Below are positions 24,123 to 30,934 of a stretch of DNA of 30,934 nt, piece by piece. Source of the DNA: DASSTY01 sp035760645 (GTDB taxonomy: Bacteria; Gemmatimonadota; Gemmatimonadetes; Gemmatimonadales; GWC2-71-9); NCBI GenBank assembly GCA_035760645.1, contig DASTSO010000135.1, forward strand, positions 1-30,934, written 5' to 3'. The translations under genes and the position numbers were made by a program. A model generated the notes under the pieces. The model saw only the letters and a program-made list of their open reading frames with translations, ran no database searches and was not told the DNA's origin. Position 1 is the first letter of the stretch, and every line of letters starts with the position of its first letter.

Positions 24123-24746
24123 ATGCCCGTGCGCTCGCCCCTGCGGCTCGCCGTCTGCATCTCCGGTCGCGGCAGCAACCTCGAGGCGCTCCTCCGGGCG
24201 CTCGGCCCCGGCGCGCCGGCCGAGGTCGCGCTCGTCCTGAGCAACCGCGCGTCCGCGGCGGGACTCGAGCGGGCGGCGGAGCGCGGCGTGCCGAGCGCGG
24301 TGCTCGCCGACCCCGGGGATGCCGCCGAGTGGCTCGGCCACCTCGAGCGCCACCGGATCGACCTCGTCGTCCTCGCCGGCTATCTCAAGCTCGTCCCCGA
24401 GGGCGTCATCGCGCGCTACGGCGGCCGGATCCTCAACATCCATCCCGCGCTCCTCCCCGACTTCGGCGGGCACGGGATGTACGGCCGGCGGGTCCACGAG
24501 GCGGTGCTCGCGAGCGGCGCCGCGACCTCCGGCGCCACCGTGCATCTGGTGGACGAGGTCTACGACCGCGGCGAGATCCTCGCGCAGGCGCGCGTCCCGG
24601 TCCTCCCGGGCGACACGCCCGACACCCTCGCCGCGCGCGTCCTCGAGGCCGAGCACCGGCTGCTGCCGGCGGTCGTCCTCGCGGCGGCCGAGGCGGGGCG
24701 GCCGGTCCCGCTACCCCACTTCACCTTCGCGGAGCACACATCGTGA
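24123..24746 (+). CDS. purN: Phosphoribosylglycinamide formyltransferase
   Basis: Transfers a formyl group from 10-formyl-THF to GAR, the third step of purine synthesis. The 207-residue protein carries the catalytic triad of the family: Asn105 and His107 in ILNIHPALLPDF, and Asp144 in SGATVHLVDEVYDRGEIL. The N-terminal phosphate-binding CISGRGSNLEAL (12-23) is intact. The ATG at 24123 gives the normal N-terminus; no ribosome site is visible, and translation may be leaderless. purH follows after 34 nt, so the two formyl-THF enzymes of the pathway probably form one operon. Confidence 0.96.
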   Translation: MPVRSPLRLAVCISGRGSNLEALLRALGPGAPAEVALVLSNRASAAGLERAAERGVPSAVLADPGDAAEWLGHLERHRIDLVVLAGYLKLVPEGVIARYGGRILNIHPALLPDFGGHGMYGRRVHEAVLASGAATSGATVHLVDEVYDRGEILAQARVPVLPGDTPDTLAARVLEAEHRLLPAVVLAAAEAGRPVPLPHFTFAEHTS

Positions 24747-24780
24747 GCGCAGCACACGCCGTCAGGGTCCGGGAGTTCGC

Positions 24781-26310
24781 ATGCCGCGCGCGCTGATCTC
24801 GGTCAGCGACAAGCGCGGGATCGTCGCCTTCGCGCAGGGGCTCGCGGCGCTGGGCTGGGAGCTCGTCTCCACCGGCGGCACCGCGCAGGCGCTGCGGCAG
24901 GCGGGGCTGCCGGTGACGACGATCGACCAGGTGACGGGCTTCCCCGAGATCATGGACGGCCGCGTGAAGACGCTGCACCCGAAGGTGCACGGCGGCCTCC
25001 TCGCCCGGCGCGACCAGCCCGAGCACGTGGCGGCGATGCGCGAGCACGGGATCGAGCCGATCGACCTCGTGGCGGTGAACCTCTACCCCTTCCGCAGCAC
25101 CATCGCGCGGCCCGGGGTGACCTTCGAGGACGCGATCGAGAACATCGACATCGGCGGCCCCTCGATGCTCCGCTCGGCGGCGAAGAACCACGAGTCGGTG
25201 CTCGTCGTGGCCGATCCGACCGACTACCCGATGGTGCTCGACCTGCTGCGCGGGGGCGAGGTGCCGGCGAAGGTGCGGCGGGAGCTCGCCGCCAAGGTCT
25301 TCGCCCACACCGCCGACTACGACGCGGCGATCGCCTCGTATCTCACGCCGGCGGAGGACGGGCTGCCCGCCCGCATGAACGTGGCGATGGAGCGGGTGCA
25401 GATGCTGCGCTACGGCGAGAACCCGCAGCAGCGCGGCGCGCTCTACGTCACCGAGGAGCCGCGCGGCATGCGCGACCTCGTGCAGCGGCAGGGCAAGGAG
25501 CTCTCCTTCAACAACCTGCTCGACCTCGACGCCGCGATGACCGCGGTGGCGAGCTGGGCCACCCGCCCCGCCTGCGCCATCATCAAGCACACGACGCCGT
25601 GCGGCATCGCCGTCGCGGGCTCCGCGGTCGAGGCGTTCCACCGGGCCCGCGCCACCGACCCGGTGTCGGCCTTCGGCTCGGTGATCGCCTTCAATACCGT
25701 GGTGGACGAGGCGACGGCGCGCGCCATGGGCGACCTCTTCGTCGAGGTGGTCGTGGCGCCCTCCTTCCACGAGGAGGCGCTCGCCGTCTTCGCCGCCAAG
25801 AAGAACCTGCGCGTCGTCGAGCTGCCGGTGAGCCGCCAGGACGTCGCGCTCGACTTCAAGCGGGTGCGCGGCGGCTTCCTGGTGCAGGACCGCTTCCAGT
25901 TCGACCCGTCGGAGAGCGGCTGGAAGGTGGCCACCGAGCGGCAGCCCACCGAGGCCGAGTGGCGCGACCTGCGCTTCGCGTGGGCGGCGGTGGCGAGCGT
26001 GAAGTCGAACGCGATCCTCCTCGCCAAGGGCGAGACCGCGATCGGCATCGGCGCGGGGCAGATGAGCCGGGTGGACAGCTCGTTCCTCGCCGCCCACAAG
26101 GCGCGCCGGGCGGGCCACGACCCGGCGGGCAGCGTGCTCGCGTCGGACGCCTTCTTCCCCTTCGCCGACGGCGTGGACGAGGCGGCGGCGGCGGGCGTCA
26201 CCGCCCTCATCCAACCCGGCGGCTCGGTCCGCGACGCCGAGGTGATCGAGGCGGCGAACCGCCACGGGATGGCCATGATCTTCACCGGGCTCCGGCAGTT
26301 CCGGCACTAG
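24781..26310 (+). CDS. purH: AICAR transformylase / IMP cyclohydrolase
   Basis: Bifunctional enzyme of the last two steps of IMP synthesis. The 509-residue protein has an N-terminal IMP cyclohydrolase domain with KTLHPKVHGGLL (63-74) and NIDIGGPSMLRSAAKN, and a C-terminal AICAR transformylase domain with YGENPQQ, FNNLLDLDAA, the catalytic Lys269-His270 in IIKHTTPCG, SDAFFPFADGV and a conserved ending RHGMAMIFTGLRQFRH. Length is normal. GGGAG lies 5 nt before the ATG at 24781. It is downstream of purN and 34 nt ahead of the DUF2723 gene. No feedback riboswitch was seen. Confidence 0.98.
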   Translation: MPRALISVSDKRGIVAFAQGLAALGWELVSTGGTAQALRQAGLPVTTIDQVTGFPEIMDGRVKTLHPKVHGGLLARRDQPEHVAAMREHGIEPIDLVAVNLYPFRSTIARPGVTFEDAIENIDIGGPSMLRSAAKNHESVLVVADPTDYPMVLDLLRGGEVPAKVRRELAAKVFAHTADYDAAIASYLTPAEDGLPARMNVAMERVQMLRYGENPQQRGALYVTEEPRGMRDLVQRQGKELSFNNLLDLDAAMTAVASWATRPACAIIKHTTPCGIAVAGSAVEAFHRARATDPVSAFGSVIAFNTVVDEATARAMGDLFVEVVVAPSFHEEALAVFAAKKNLRVVELPVSRQDVALDFKRVRGGFLVQDRFQFDPSESGWKVATERQPTEAEWRDLRFAWAAVASVKSNAILLAKGETAIGIGAGQMSRVDSSFLAAHKARRAGHDPAGSVLASDAFFPFADGVDEAAAAGVTALIQPGGSVRDAEVIEAANRHGMAMIFTGLRQFRH

Positions 26311-26344
26311 GCCGGCCGCCGCGCTCCGGCTCTCACGAGACCGT

Positions 26345-28537
26345 ATGACTTCGACCGCGACTCCTCTCGCCTCCTCCGCCTCGCGCACGGCCCCGCCGGC
26401 CCCGCCCGCGGCGGAGCGCCCGCCGTACTGGTGGGCCCTCGCCACCGGACTGGTGATCTTCCTGCTCTACGTGCTCACCCTCGCGCCGACGACGGCGTTC
26501 TGGGACACGTCGGAGTACATCGCCGCCGCCAAGGTGCTCGGCATCCCGCACCCGCCCGGCAACCCGCTCTTCGTGCTGATGGCCCACACCTGGGGCCTCC
26601 TCCCGCTCGCGGCGAGCTACGCGGAGCGGATCAACCTCTTCGCCGCGGCGACGAGCGCGGGGGCGGCGGCGTGCTGGTTCCTGGTCGCCGAGCGGTGGCT
26701 CCGCACCATCGTGCCGGTGCGCTGGGTGCGGCTCCTCGCCGCCTTCATGGGCGTCTTCGTCGGCGCCACGGCGTGGACGGTGTGGAACCAGTCCACGGTG
26801 AACGAGAAGGTCTACACCGTCTCGCTGCTGTCGATCGCGCTCGTGGCGTGGCTCGCCGTGCACTACGGCGACCTCCCCGCCGGCCCCCGCCGCGACCGCC
26901 TCGTCGTGGCCATGCTCTACATCCTGGCGCTCTCGTCCACGAACCACATGATGGGCGTCCTCGGCGTCCCGGTCGTGATCATCTACGTGCTGATGACCGA
27001 CTGGCGCATCGTGACGCGCCCGTGGGTCGTCACGGCGGCGGTGGGCGCGGTGCTCGTCGGGGTGTCGGTCAACTACGGCTTCCTCCCGATCCGTGCGGGG
27101 CAGTTTCCGCCGATCAACGAGGGCGAGCCGACCACCTGGGCCGCGCTCAACGACGTCCTCAACCGCGCCCAGTACGGCAAGCCGTCCGTGACGCAGCGAC
27201 AGGCGGACTTCGTCGGCCAGATCGCCAACTACCTCGAGTACTGGGGCTGGCAGTTCGCGCGCGACTGGGGGACGGCGCTCCAGACGGTCGCCACGGCGCT
27301 CTTCAGCTTCCTCGGCCTCTGGGGCCTCTACGAGCTGGTCCGGCGCGACAAGCGCGCCGGGCTCTCGGCGCTCGCGCTGCTCGGGACGCTCACGGTCGCG
27401 CTGATCTTCTATCTCAACTTCAAGTACGGCTTCTCGCAGTACCCCGACCAGCCCTCGCTCCCGCGCGAGGTGCGCGAGCGCGACTACTTCTTCGTCGCCT
27501 CGTTCCAGATGTTCGGCGTGCTCGTCGCCCTCGGCCTCGGCGCGCTCGTCGCCGCGGTCGTGCGCTTCCTGCGCGACCGCGGCGAGGCGGGGCGCCGCTG
27601 GGCGCTGGCGAGCCCCGTGCTCGCGCTGGGCCTCATCCCGCTCGTCGGCAACCACGTCACCGCCCCGCGCTCCGGCGAGACGATCGCGCGGGACTTCGCG
27701 ATCGACATGCTGGAGTCGATCGAGCCGTACGGCATCCTGATCACCGCCGGCGACAACGACACCTTCCCGCTCTGGTACGCCCAGGAAGTGGAGGGCGTGC
27801 GGCCCGACGTGACGCTCGCCAACCTCTCGCTCATGAACACGCGCTGGCACCTGCGCCAGCTCCGCCGCCGCCCGACGCCGACCTTCGACCTCGGGAAGTC
27901 GGTGGCGCTGTGGGGCCGCGACGTGAAGGCGGGCCAGGCCGAGGGGCCCGCGGCGGGCGCGTGGCCGAAGCCGACGACGCCGGTCTTCAGCCTGAGCGAG
28001 GGGCAGCTCGACAGCCTCCCCGAGATCATGCCGGTGCAGAAGGGCGCGGGGCTGCAGATCGACAGCCTCCAGATCGTCTTCGGCCAGGACTACCTGACGC
28101 TGCAGGACATCGCGACGCTCTTCCTGATCAAGGACAACCTCGGCAAGCGGCCGATCTACTTCGCCTGGAGCGACGGCGGCTACCCCGACCAGACGTTCGG
28201 GCTCACGCCCTATCTCGTCTCGGCGGGTCTCGTGCGGAAGCTGCACGCGAAGCCGGTGGAGCCCAGCGACAGCATCATGCTGAGCTCGGGGCTCGGCTTC
28301 ATGAACCTGCCGCGCACGCGGCGGCTGCTGTGGGAGGTCTACCACTGGCAGGCGGCGGCCAAGCAGCGGCCGCGCGGCTGGGTGGACCCGCCGTCGGCGT
28401 CGATCCTCCAGCTCTACTCGATCGTCTACGGCACCGCGGCCGACGCGCTCCGCAAGCAGGGCTTCCCGGCGGAGGCGCAGCGCGCCGACTCCGTCGCGCA
28501 CGCGGTGCAGGAGAGTATCCGGCCGGGCACCAACTGA
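26345..28537 (+). CDS. DUF2723 (GT117-like) polytopic membrane protein
   Basis: A 730-residue inner-membrane protein. The N-terminal half has about ten hydrophobic segments (from about residue 28 to 450). The DUF2723 signature appears early: LAPTTAFWDTSEYIAAAKVLGIPHPPGNPLF (about 46-76), with the acidic WDTSEY replacing the usual WDxGE pattern. Further conserved blocks are WTVWNQSTVNEKVYTVS, NYGFLPIRAGQFPPINEGEPTTW, and REVRERDYFFVASFQMFG. The C-terminal part is soluble (DNDTFPLWYAQEVEGVRPDVTLANLSLMNT onward). Bacterial DUF2723 proteins resemble membrane glycosyltransferases of the protein O-mannosyltransferase/GT117 kind; the donor and acceptor are unknown. The ATG at 26345 is 34 nt past purH; the ribosome site is weak. 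Confidence 0.9.
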   Translation: MTSTATPLASSASRTAPPAPPAAERPPYWWALATGLVIFLLYVLTLAPTTAFWDTSEYIAAAKVLGIPHPPGNPLFVLMAHTWGLLPLAASYAERINLFAAATSAGAAACWFLVAERWLRTIVPVRWVRLLAAFMGVFVGATAWTVWNQSTVNEKVYTVSLLSIALVAWLAVHYGDLPAGPRRDRLVVAMLYILALSSTNHMMGVLGVPVVIIYVLMTDWRIVTRPWVVTAAVGAVLVGVSVNYGFLPIRAGQFPPINEGEPTTWAALNDVLNRAQYGKPSVTQRQADFVGQIANYLEYWGWQFARDWGTALQTVATALFSFLGLWGLYELVRRDKRAGLSALALLGTLTVALIFYLNFKYGFSQYPDQPSLPREVRERDYFFVASFQMFGVLVALGLGALVAAVVRFLRDRGEAGRRWALASPVLALGLIPLVGNHVTAPRSGETIARDFAIDMLESIEPYGILITAGDNDTFPLWYAQEVEGVRPDVTLANLSLMNTRWHLRQLRRRPTPTFDLGKSVALWGRDVKAGQAEGPAAGAWPKPTTPVFSLSEGQLDSLPEIMPVQKGAGLQIDSLQIVFGQDYLTLQDIATLFLIKDNLGKRPIYFAWSDGGYPDQTFGLTPYLVSAGLVRKLHAKPVEPSDSIMLSSGLGFMNLPRTRRLLWEVYHWQAAAKQRPRGWVDPPSASILQLYSIVYGTAADALRKQGFPAEAQRADSVAHAVQESIRPGTN

Positions 28538-28558
28538 GGCGCTCCGGGAGCCGTCGTC

Positions 28559-29026
28559 GTGCTGCGAAGCGTGGGATTCGCCGTGCTGGTCGCCGTGGTG
28601 GGCACCGCCGTGGCCGCGGCGTGGACCTTCGTGCTGGGCCTGGCGGGGGCGCCCGGCGGCCGGCTCTCGGTCGCCGCGGCGCAGCGCGACCGCGGGGCGC
28701 TCGTGCTCCTGGGCGCCGCGCTCACCTTCCTCGCGCAGACCTACCTCGCGCTCGCCTTCGCCGGCGCGATCGCGCGATGGGTCGTCACCCACCAGGTCAC
28801 CCATTCGCCCGCGCCGGCGTGGCCGCTCTGGCTCGCCGGCTGGTACGTCGCCGCGGCGCCGGCGATGCTCATCGCCGGCGACCGCACCAAGGCGCTCGCG
28901 CGCTGGGTCCGTCCCCGCCTCGCGGCGACGACGCTCTACCTCGCGGTGATCGGGTTCTGGGTGTTCGTGCGCTGGCCCGGGCTCTTCGAGGCCGGGTGGG
29001 CGTGGGTGCCGCCGCTGCCGCGCTGA
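28559..29026 (+). CDS. Small polytopic membrane protein, unknown function
   Basis: A 155-residue protein with four hydrophobic segments at about 5-27, 45-67, 87-105 and 122-138. There are no recognisable catalytic motifs; a basic patch (GDRTKALARWVRPR) joins segments three and four. The start is a GTG at 28559, with GGGAG 9 nt upstream. It begins 21 nt after the DUF2723 gene in the same direction, so a shared transcript and possibly a partner role at the membrane are likely. Its end converges on the sensor kinase gene 22 nt away. I do not recognise a family. Confidence 0.7.
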   Translation: MLRSVGFAVLVAVVGTAVAAAWTFVLGLAGAPGGRLSVAAAQRDRGALVLLGAALTFLAQTYLALAFAGAIARWVVTHQVTHSPAPAWPLWLAGWYVAAAPAMLIAGDRTKALARWVRPRLAATTLYLAVIGFWVFVRWPGLFEAGWAWVPPLPR

Positions 29027-29034
29027 GGCGTGCG

Positions 29035-29061
29035 GCCGCGGCGGCGCCCTAGCGCCGCGGC
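29035..29061. terminator. Inverted repeat between convergent stops
   Basis: GCCGCGGCG (29035-29043) pairs with CGCCGCGGC (29053-29061) around a 9-nt loop that contains the start of the hybrid kinase's stop codon. It could act as a weak bidirectional terminator. GC-only stems arise easily in this genome, so confidence is low. Confidence 0.3.
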
Positions 29062-30626
29062 GAGGCCTCGAGCGCGGCGCGCACGGCCGCCACGAGGCGC
29101 TCGATCGTGAACGGCTTGCTCAGGAACGAATCGAGCCCCAGCCGCGTCAGCCGGGCGCGCGCGTCGAGGTCGCCCAGCCCCGTCATCACGACGATCGGCA
29201 GGTCGGGCCGGAGCGCCCGCAGGTGCGGCACCGCCTCCTCGCCGTCCATCACCGGCATCGCCAGATCGAGCAGGACCACCGACAGCTCCGCGCCCACCCG
29301 CTGCACCACCTTGATGGCCTGCTCCCCGTTCTCGGCCTGCACCACCGTCAGCCCTTCGCTCTCGAGCACCGCGACCGCGACGTTCCGCACCAGCTCCTCG
29401 TCGTCGCAGACCAGCGCGAAGGGCCGTGCGGGGGTCTGCCCGGGGAGCTCGGCCGTCGCTCCCTCCGCGTGCGCGGCGCGGGTGGTGGACCGCTCGGGCA
29501 GCATCACGCGAACGGCGGTGCCTTCGCCCGGGGCGCTCGTGACGGTGATCGCCCCGCCATGCGTGCGCACGATCCCGAGACTGGCGGCCAGCCCGAGGCC
29601 GCGGCCCTGGAACCGGGTCGTGAAGAACGGCTCGAAGATGCGGGCGCGCGTCGCGGCGTCCATGCCGGGGCCGTTGTCGCGCACCTCGAAGGTCACGTAG
29701 CGGCCGGGCCGCAGGTCGAACGGGGCGATCTCGGGTCGCGAGACCGTCTCGGCGCTCAGCACGTCGGGCCGGGCGCTGAGCATGATCGCGCCGCCTGCCT
29801 GGCCCATGGCTTCGGCCGCGTTCAGGACGAGCTGGGCGAAGAGCTGCTGCAGGAGGGTCGGATCGCCGTGGACCGGGGGGCAGACGTCGGGCACGTTGAT
29901 GGTGAGCCGCACCCGCGACGACAGCTGCGACTGCACCCGGGTCGCCAGCGCCTCGAACTCGCGACAGGGATCGACCGCCTGCGCCTGCATGAAGCTCTGC
30001 CCGGCGTACTGCAGCAGGTTGCGCGTGATCTCCGTCGTGCGCTCGCTGGCCCGGCGCATCTCACCGAGCAGCTCTCCGGCGCCCTGATCCTGTCGGAGCG
30101 ACGGGCGCCGGGCGAGGAGCTCGAGGTTCCCGATCAGCACGGTGTGCAGGTTGTTGAAGAGGTGGGCCACGCCCCCGACCAGGACGCCGAGGCTCTCCGT
30201 GCGCTCCTGCCGTCGCAGGGCGATCTCGAGCTCCCGCCGGCGGGTGAAGTCGCGCAGGATCTTCGCGAAGCCGAGATGCGCCCCGTCGCCGTCGCGCAGC
30301 GGGAGCATGATGCCGGCCCCCCAGAACCGCGTGCCATCCTTGCGCATATGCCACCGCTCGTTCTCGGCGCGCCCGAGGCGCAGGGCGAGCTCCCGCTCGA
30401 GCTCGGGGCCGCCGGCCTGCCGGTCTTCCGGCGTGAAAATCACGTCGGCGGTCCGACCGCGGAGCTCCTCCGCGGTGTACTGGAGCATCCGCTCGGCCCC
30501 GGGATTCCAGGTGCGCACGATCCCTGCGGGATCGGTCGTGAAGATGCAGTAGTCGATCGCGTTCTCGATCAGGAGCCGAAAGAGCCGGCCCTCCTGGTCC
30601 GCGTCCACCGGGAGCCTGTCCGCCAT
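29049..30626 (-). CDS. PAS-histidine kinase-receiver hybrid sensor, cytoplasmic
   Basis: A 525-residue hybrid two-component protein with no membrane segment. Domains: PAS (about 14-130, DYCIFTTDPAGIVRTWNPGAERML ... FAKILRDFTRRRELE); a DHp helix with AHLFNNL (His155); a HATPase domain with N box LVLNAAEAM (267-275), G1 DNGPGMD (317-323), F box FEPFFTT (331-337) and G2 GRGLGLA (341-347); and a C-terminal receiver (about 403-520) with Asp408/Asp409, phospho-acceptor Asp454 (LLDLAMPVMDG), Thr482 and Lys504. The residue after the phospho-His is Leu, not the usual Asp of HDFNN. GGAGG precedes the ATG at 30626. No regulator gene is adjacent. The PAS signal is unknown. Confidence 0.92.
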   Translation of the reverse strand: MADRLPVDADQEGRLFRLLIENAIDYCIFTTDPAGIVRTWNPGAERMLQYTAEELRGRTADVIFTPEDRQAGGPELERELALRLGRAENERWHMRKDGTRFWGAGIMLPLRDGDGAHLGFAKILRDFTRRRELEIALRRQERTESLGVLVGGVAHLFNNLHTVLIGNLELLARRPSLRQDQGAGELLGEMRRASERTTEITRNLLQYAGQSFMQAQAVDPCREFEALATRVQSQLSSRVRLTINVPDVCPPVHGDPTLLQQLFAQLVLNAAEAMGQAGGAIMLSARPDVLSAETVSRPEIAPFDLRPGRYVTFEVRDNGPGMDAATRARIFEPFFTTRFQGRGLGLAASLGIVRTHGGAITVTSAPGEGTAVRVMLPERSTTRAAHAEGATAELPGQTPARPFALVCDDEELVRNVAVAVLESEGLTVVQAENGEQAIKVVQRVGAELSVVLLDLAMPVMDGEEAVPHLRALRPDLPIVVMTGLGDLDARARLTRLGLDSFLSKPFTIERLVAAVRAALEASPRR

Positions 30627-30801
30627 GTCCGTCCTCCGCGTTCACCCGTGTCCTCGCCGGGCCGCCTGTTCCGGCTGGGGCGCGGACACCGCACACCCAT
30701 CCCACCCCGGCAGCGGGGCTGTCTGTAGCCTAATAGGATCGCGTGGATTCGGACTGCGGTGAGCGGGTGTAGCGGCGTCGCGTGGTGCGGTCGGCGAGGT
30801 C

Positions 30802-30830
30802 TTGCGCGGGTGGACATCGGGCGAGACTAT
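30802..30830 (+). promoter_or_regulatory. Possible sigma70-like promoter of tRNA-Ser
   Basis: TTGCGC (30802-30807) and GACTAT (30825-30830) are 17 bp apart, and the tRNA begins 10 nt later. Spacing is ideal but each hexamer matches only half of its consensus. The rest of the 213-nt spacer from 30627 shows nothing I can name. Confidence 0.3.
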
Positions 30831-30839
30831 TCCCGCTCC

Positions 30840-30928
30840 GGCGTGGTGGCAGAGTGGTTTAATGCAGCGGTCTTGAAAACCGCCGTGGGGCTCCAACCCC
30901 ACCGTGGGTTCAAATCCCACCCACGCCG
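30840..30928 (+). tRNA. tRNA-Ser (UGA anticodon)
   Basis: A complete type II tRNA: acceptor stem GGCGTGG/CCACGCC with discriminator G (30928), anticodon stem GCGGT/ACCGC around the loop CTTGAAA (anticodon TGA), a long variable arm with GTGGGG/CCCCAC, and a T-arm GTGGG-TTCAAAT-CCCAC. CCA is not encoded. The anticodon is UGA, not the UCA of tRNA-Sec, and the acceptor is 7 bp, so it is not selC. Confidence 0.96.
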
Positions 30929-30934
30929 CTATTT

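Noticed and set aside
30840..30928. Possibility that the right-hand tRNA is selC (tRNA-Sec), given selA in the window
   Set aside because: The anticodon reads TGA (serine), not TCA, and the acceptor stem is the normal 7 bp. It is tRNA-Ser.

Overview
This is a stretch of ordinary bacterial chromosome with very high GC (about 70% by eye), dense genes and almost no spacers. It holds housekeeping and central-metabolism genes bounded by an elongator-type tRNA-Met at the left and a tRNA-Ser(UGA) at the right. Several things fit a Gemmatimonadota-like soil or environmental bacterium: a lipoprotein whose mature N-terminus reads KIEPPPGGPPD, a DUF2723 membrane protein, a TIGR04138/Minf_1886-type protein, GTG starts and ATGA gene overlaps. 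That placement is inference from gene content, not proof. I see no prophage, transposase, CRISPR array or toxin-antitoxin pair.

Layout. Positions 71-12319 are read leftward in a few tight runs: eno-ftsB (glycolysis plus cell division); a run of a bifunctional NAD(P)HX repair enzyme, an exported WD/regulator-propeller-like protein, thiL and a PlsC-like acyltransferase; rpiB-glyA-TIGR04138 (each pair overlapping by ATGA) and a small zinc-ribbon protein. Next, still leftward (13526-9437), come thiolase, CPBP membrane protease, 3-hydroxybutyryl-CoA dehydrogenase and a leucine-type amino-acid dehydrogenase, a coherent acetyl-CoA/acetoacetyl-CoA and branched-chain amino-acid module. An exported NTF2-like protein and a 51-residue membrane protein translationally coupled to thrS complete the left half.

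At about 16.7-16.8 kb the direction flips at a short AT-rich divergent spacer. Rightward genes are a BON-domain protein, valS, an Ig-like (Big_5) lipoprotein and selA (selenocysteine synthesis). A DUF1835 gene points back left. Then purN-purH (purine synthesis), a DUF2723 polytopic protein and a small membrane protein run right. A PAS-histidine kinase-receiver hybrid points left, and tRNA-Ser ends the window.

The least expected material is in the spacers. There are G-rich tandem heptamer/octamer arrays (6815-6927, 13575-13606, 20008-20119), two of them arranged as large inverted repeats, one with 34 perfect base pairs. A composite palindromic element with TGAA/TTCA-loop hairpins lies at 22913-23048, and there are several strong GC hairpins without clear U-tracts behind leftward operons. 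These repeat families, and what one of them does to the start of the lipoprotein gene, are the best candidates for something undescribed. No complete novel multi-gene system is apparent.
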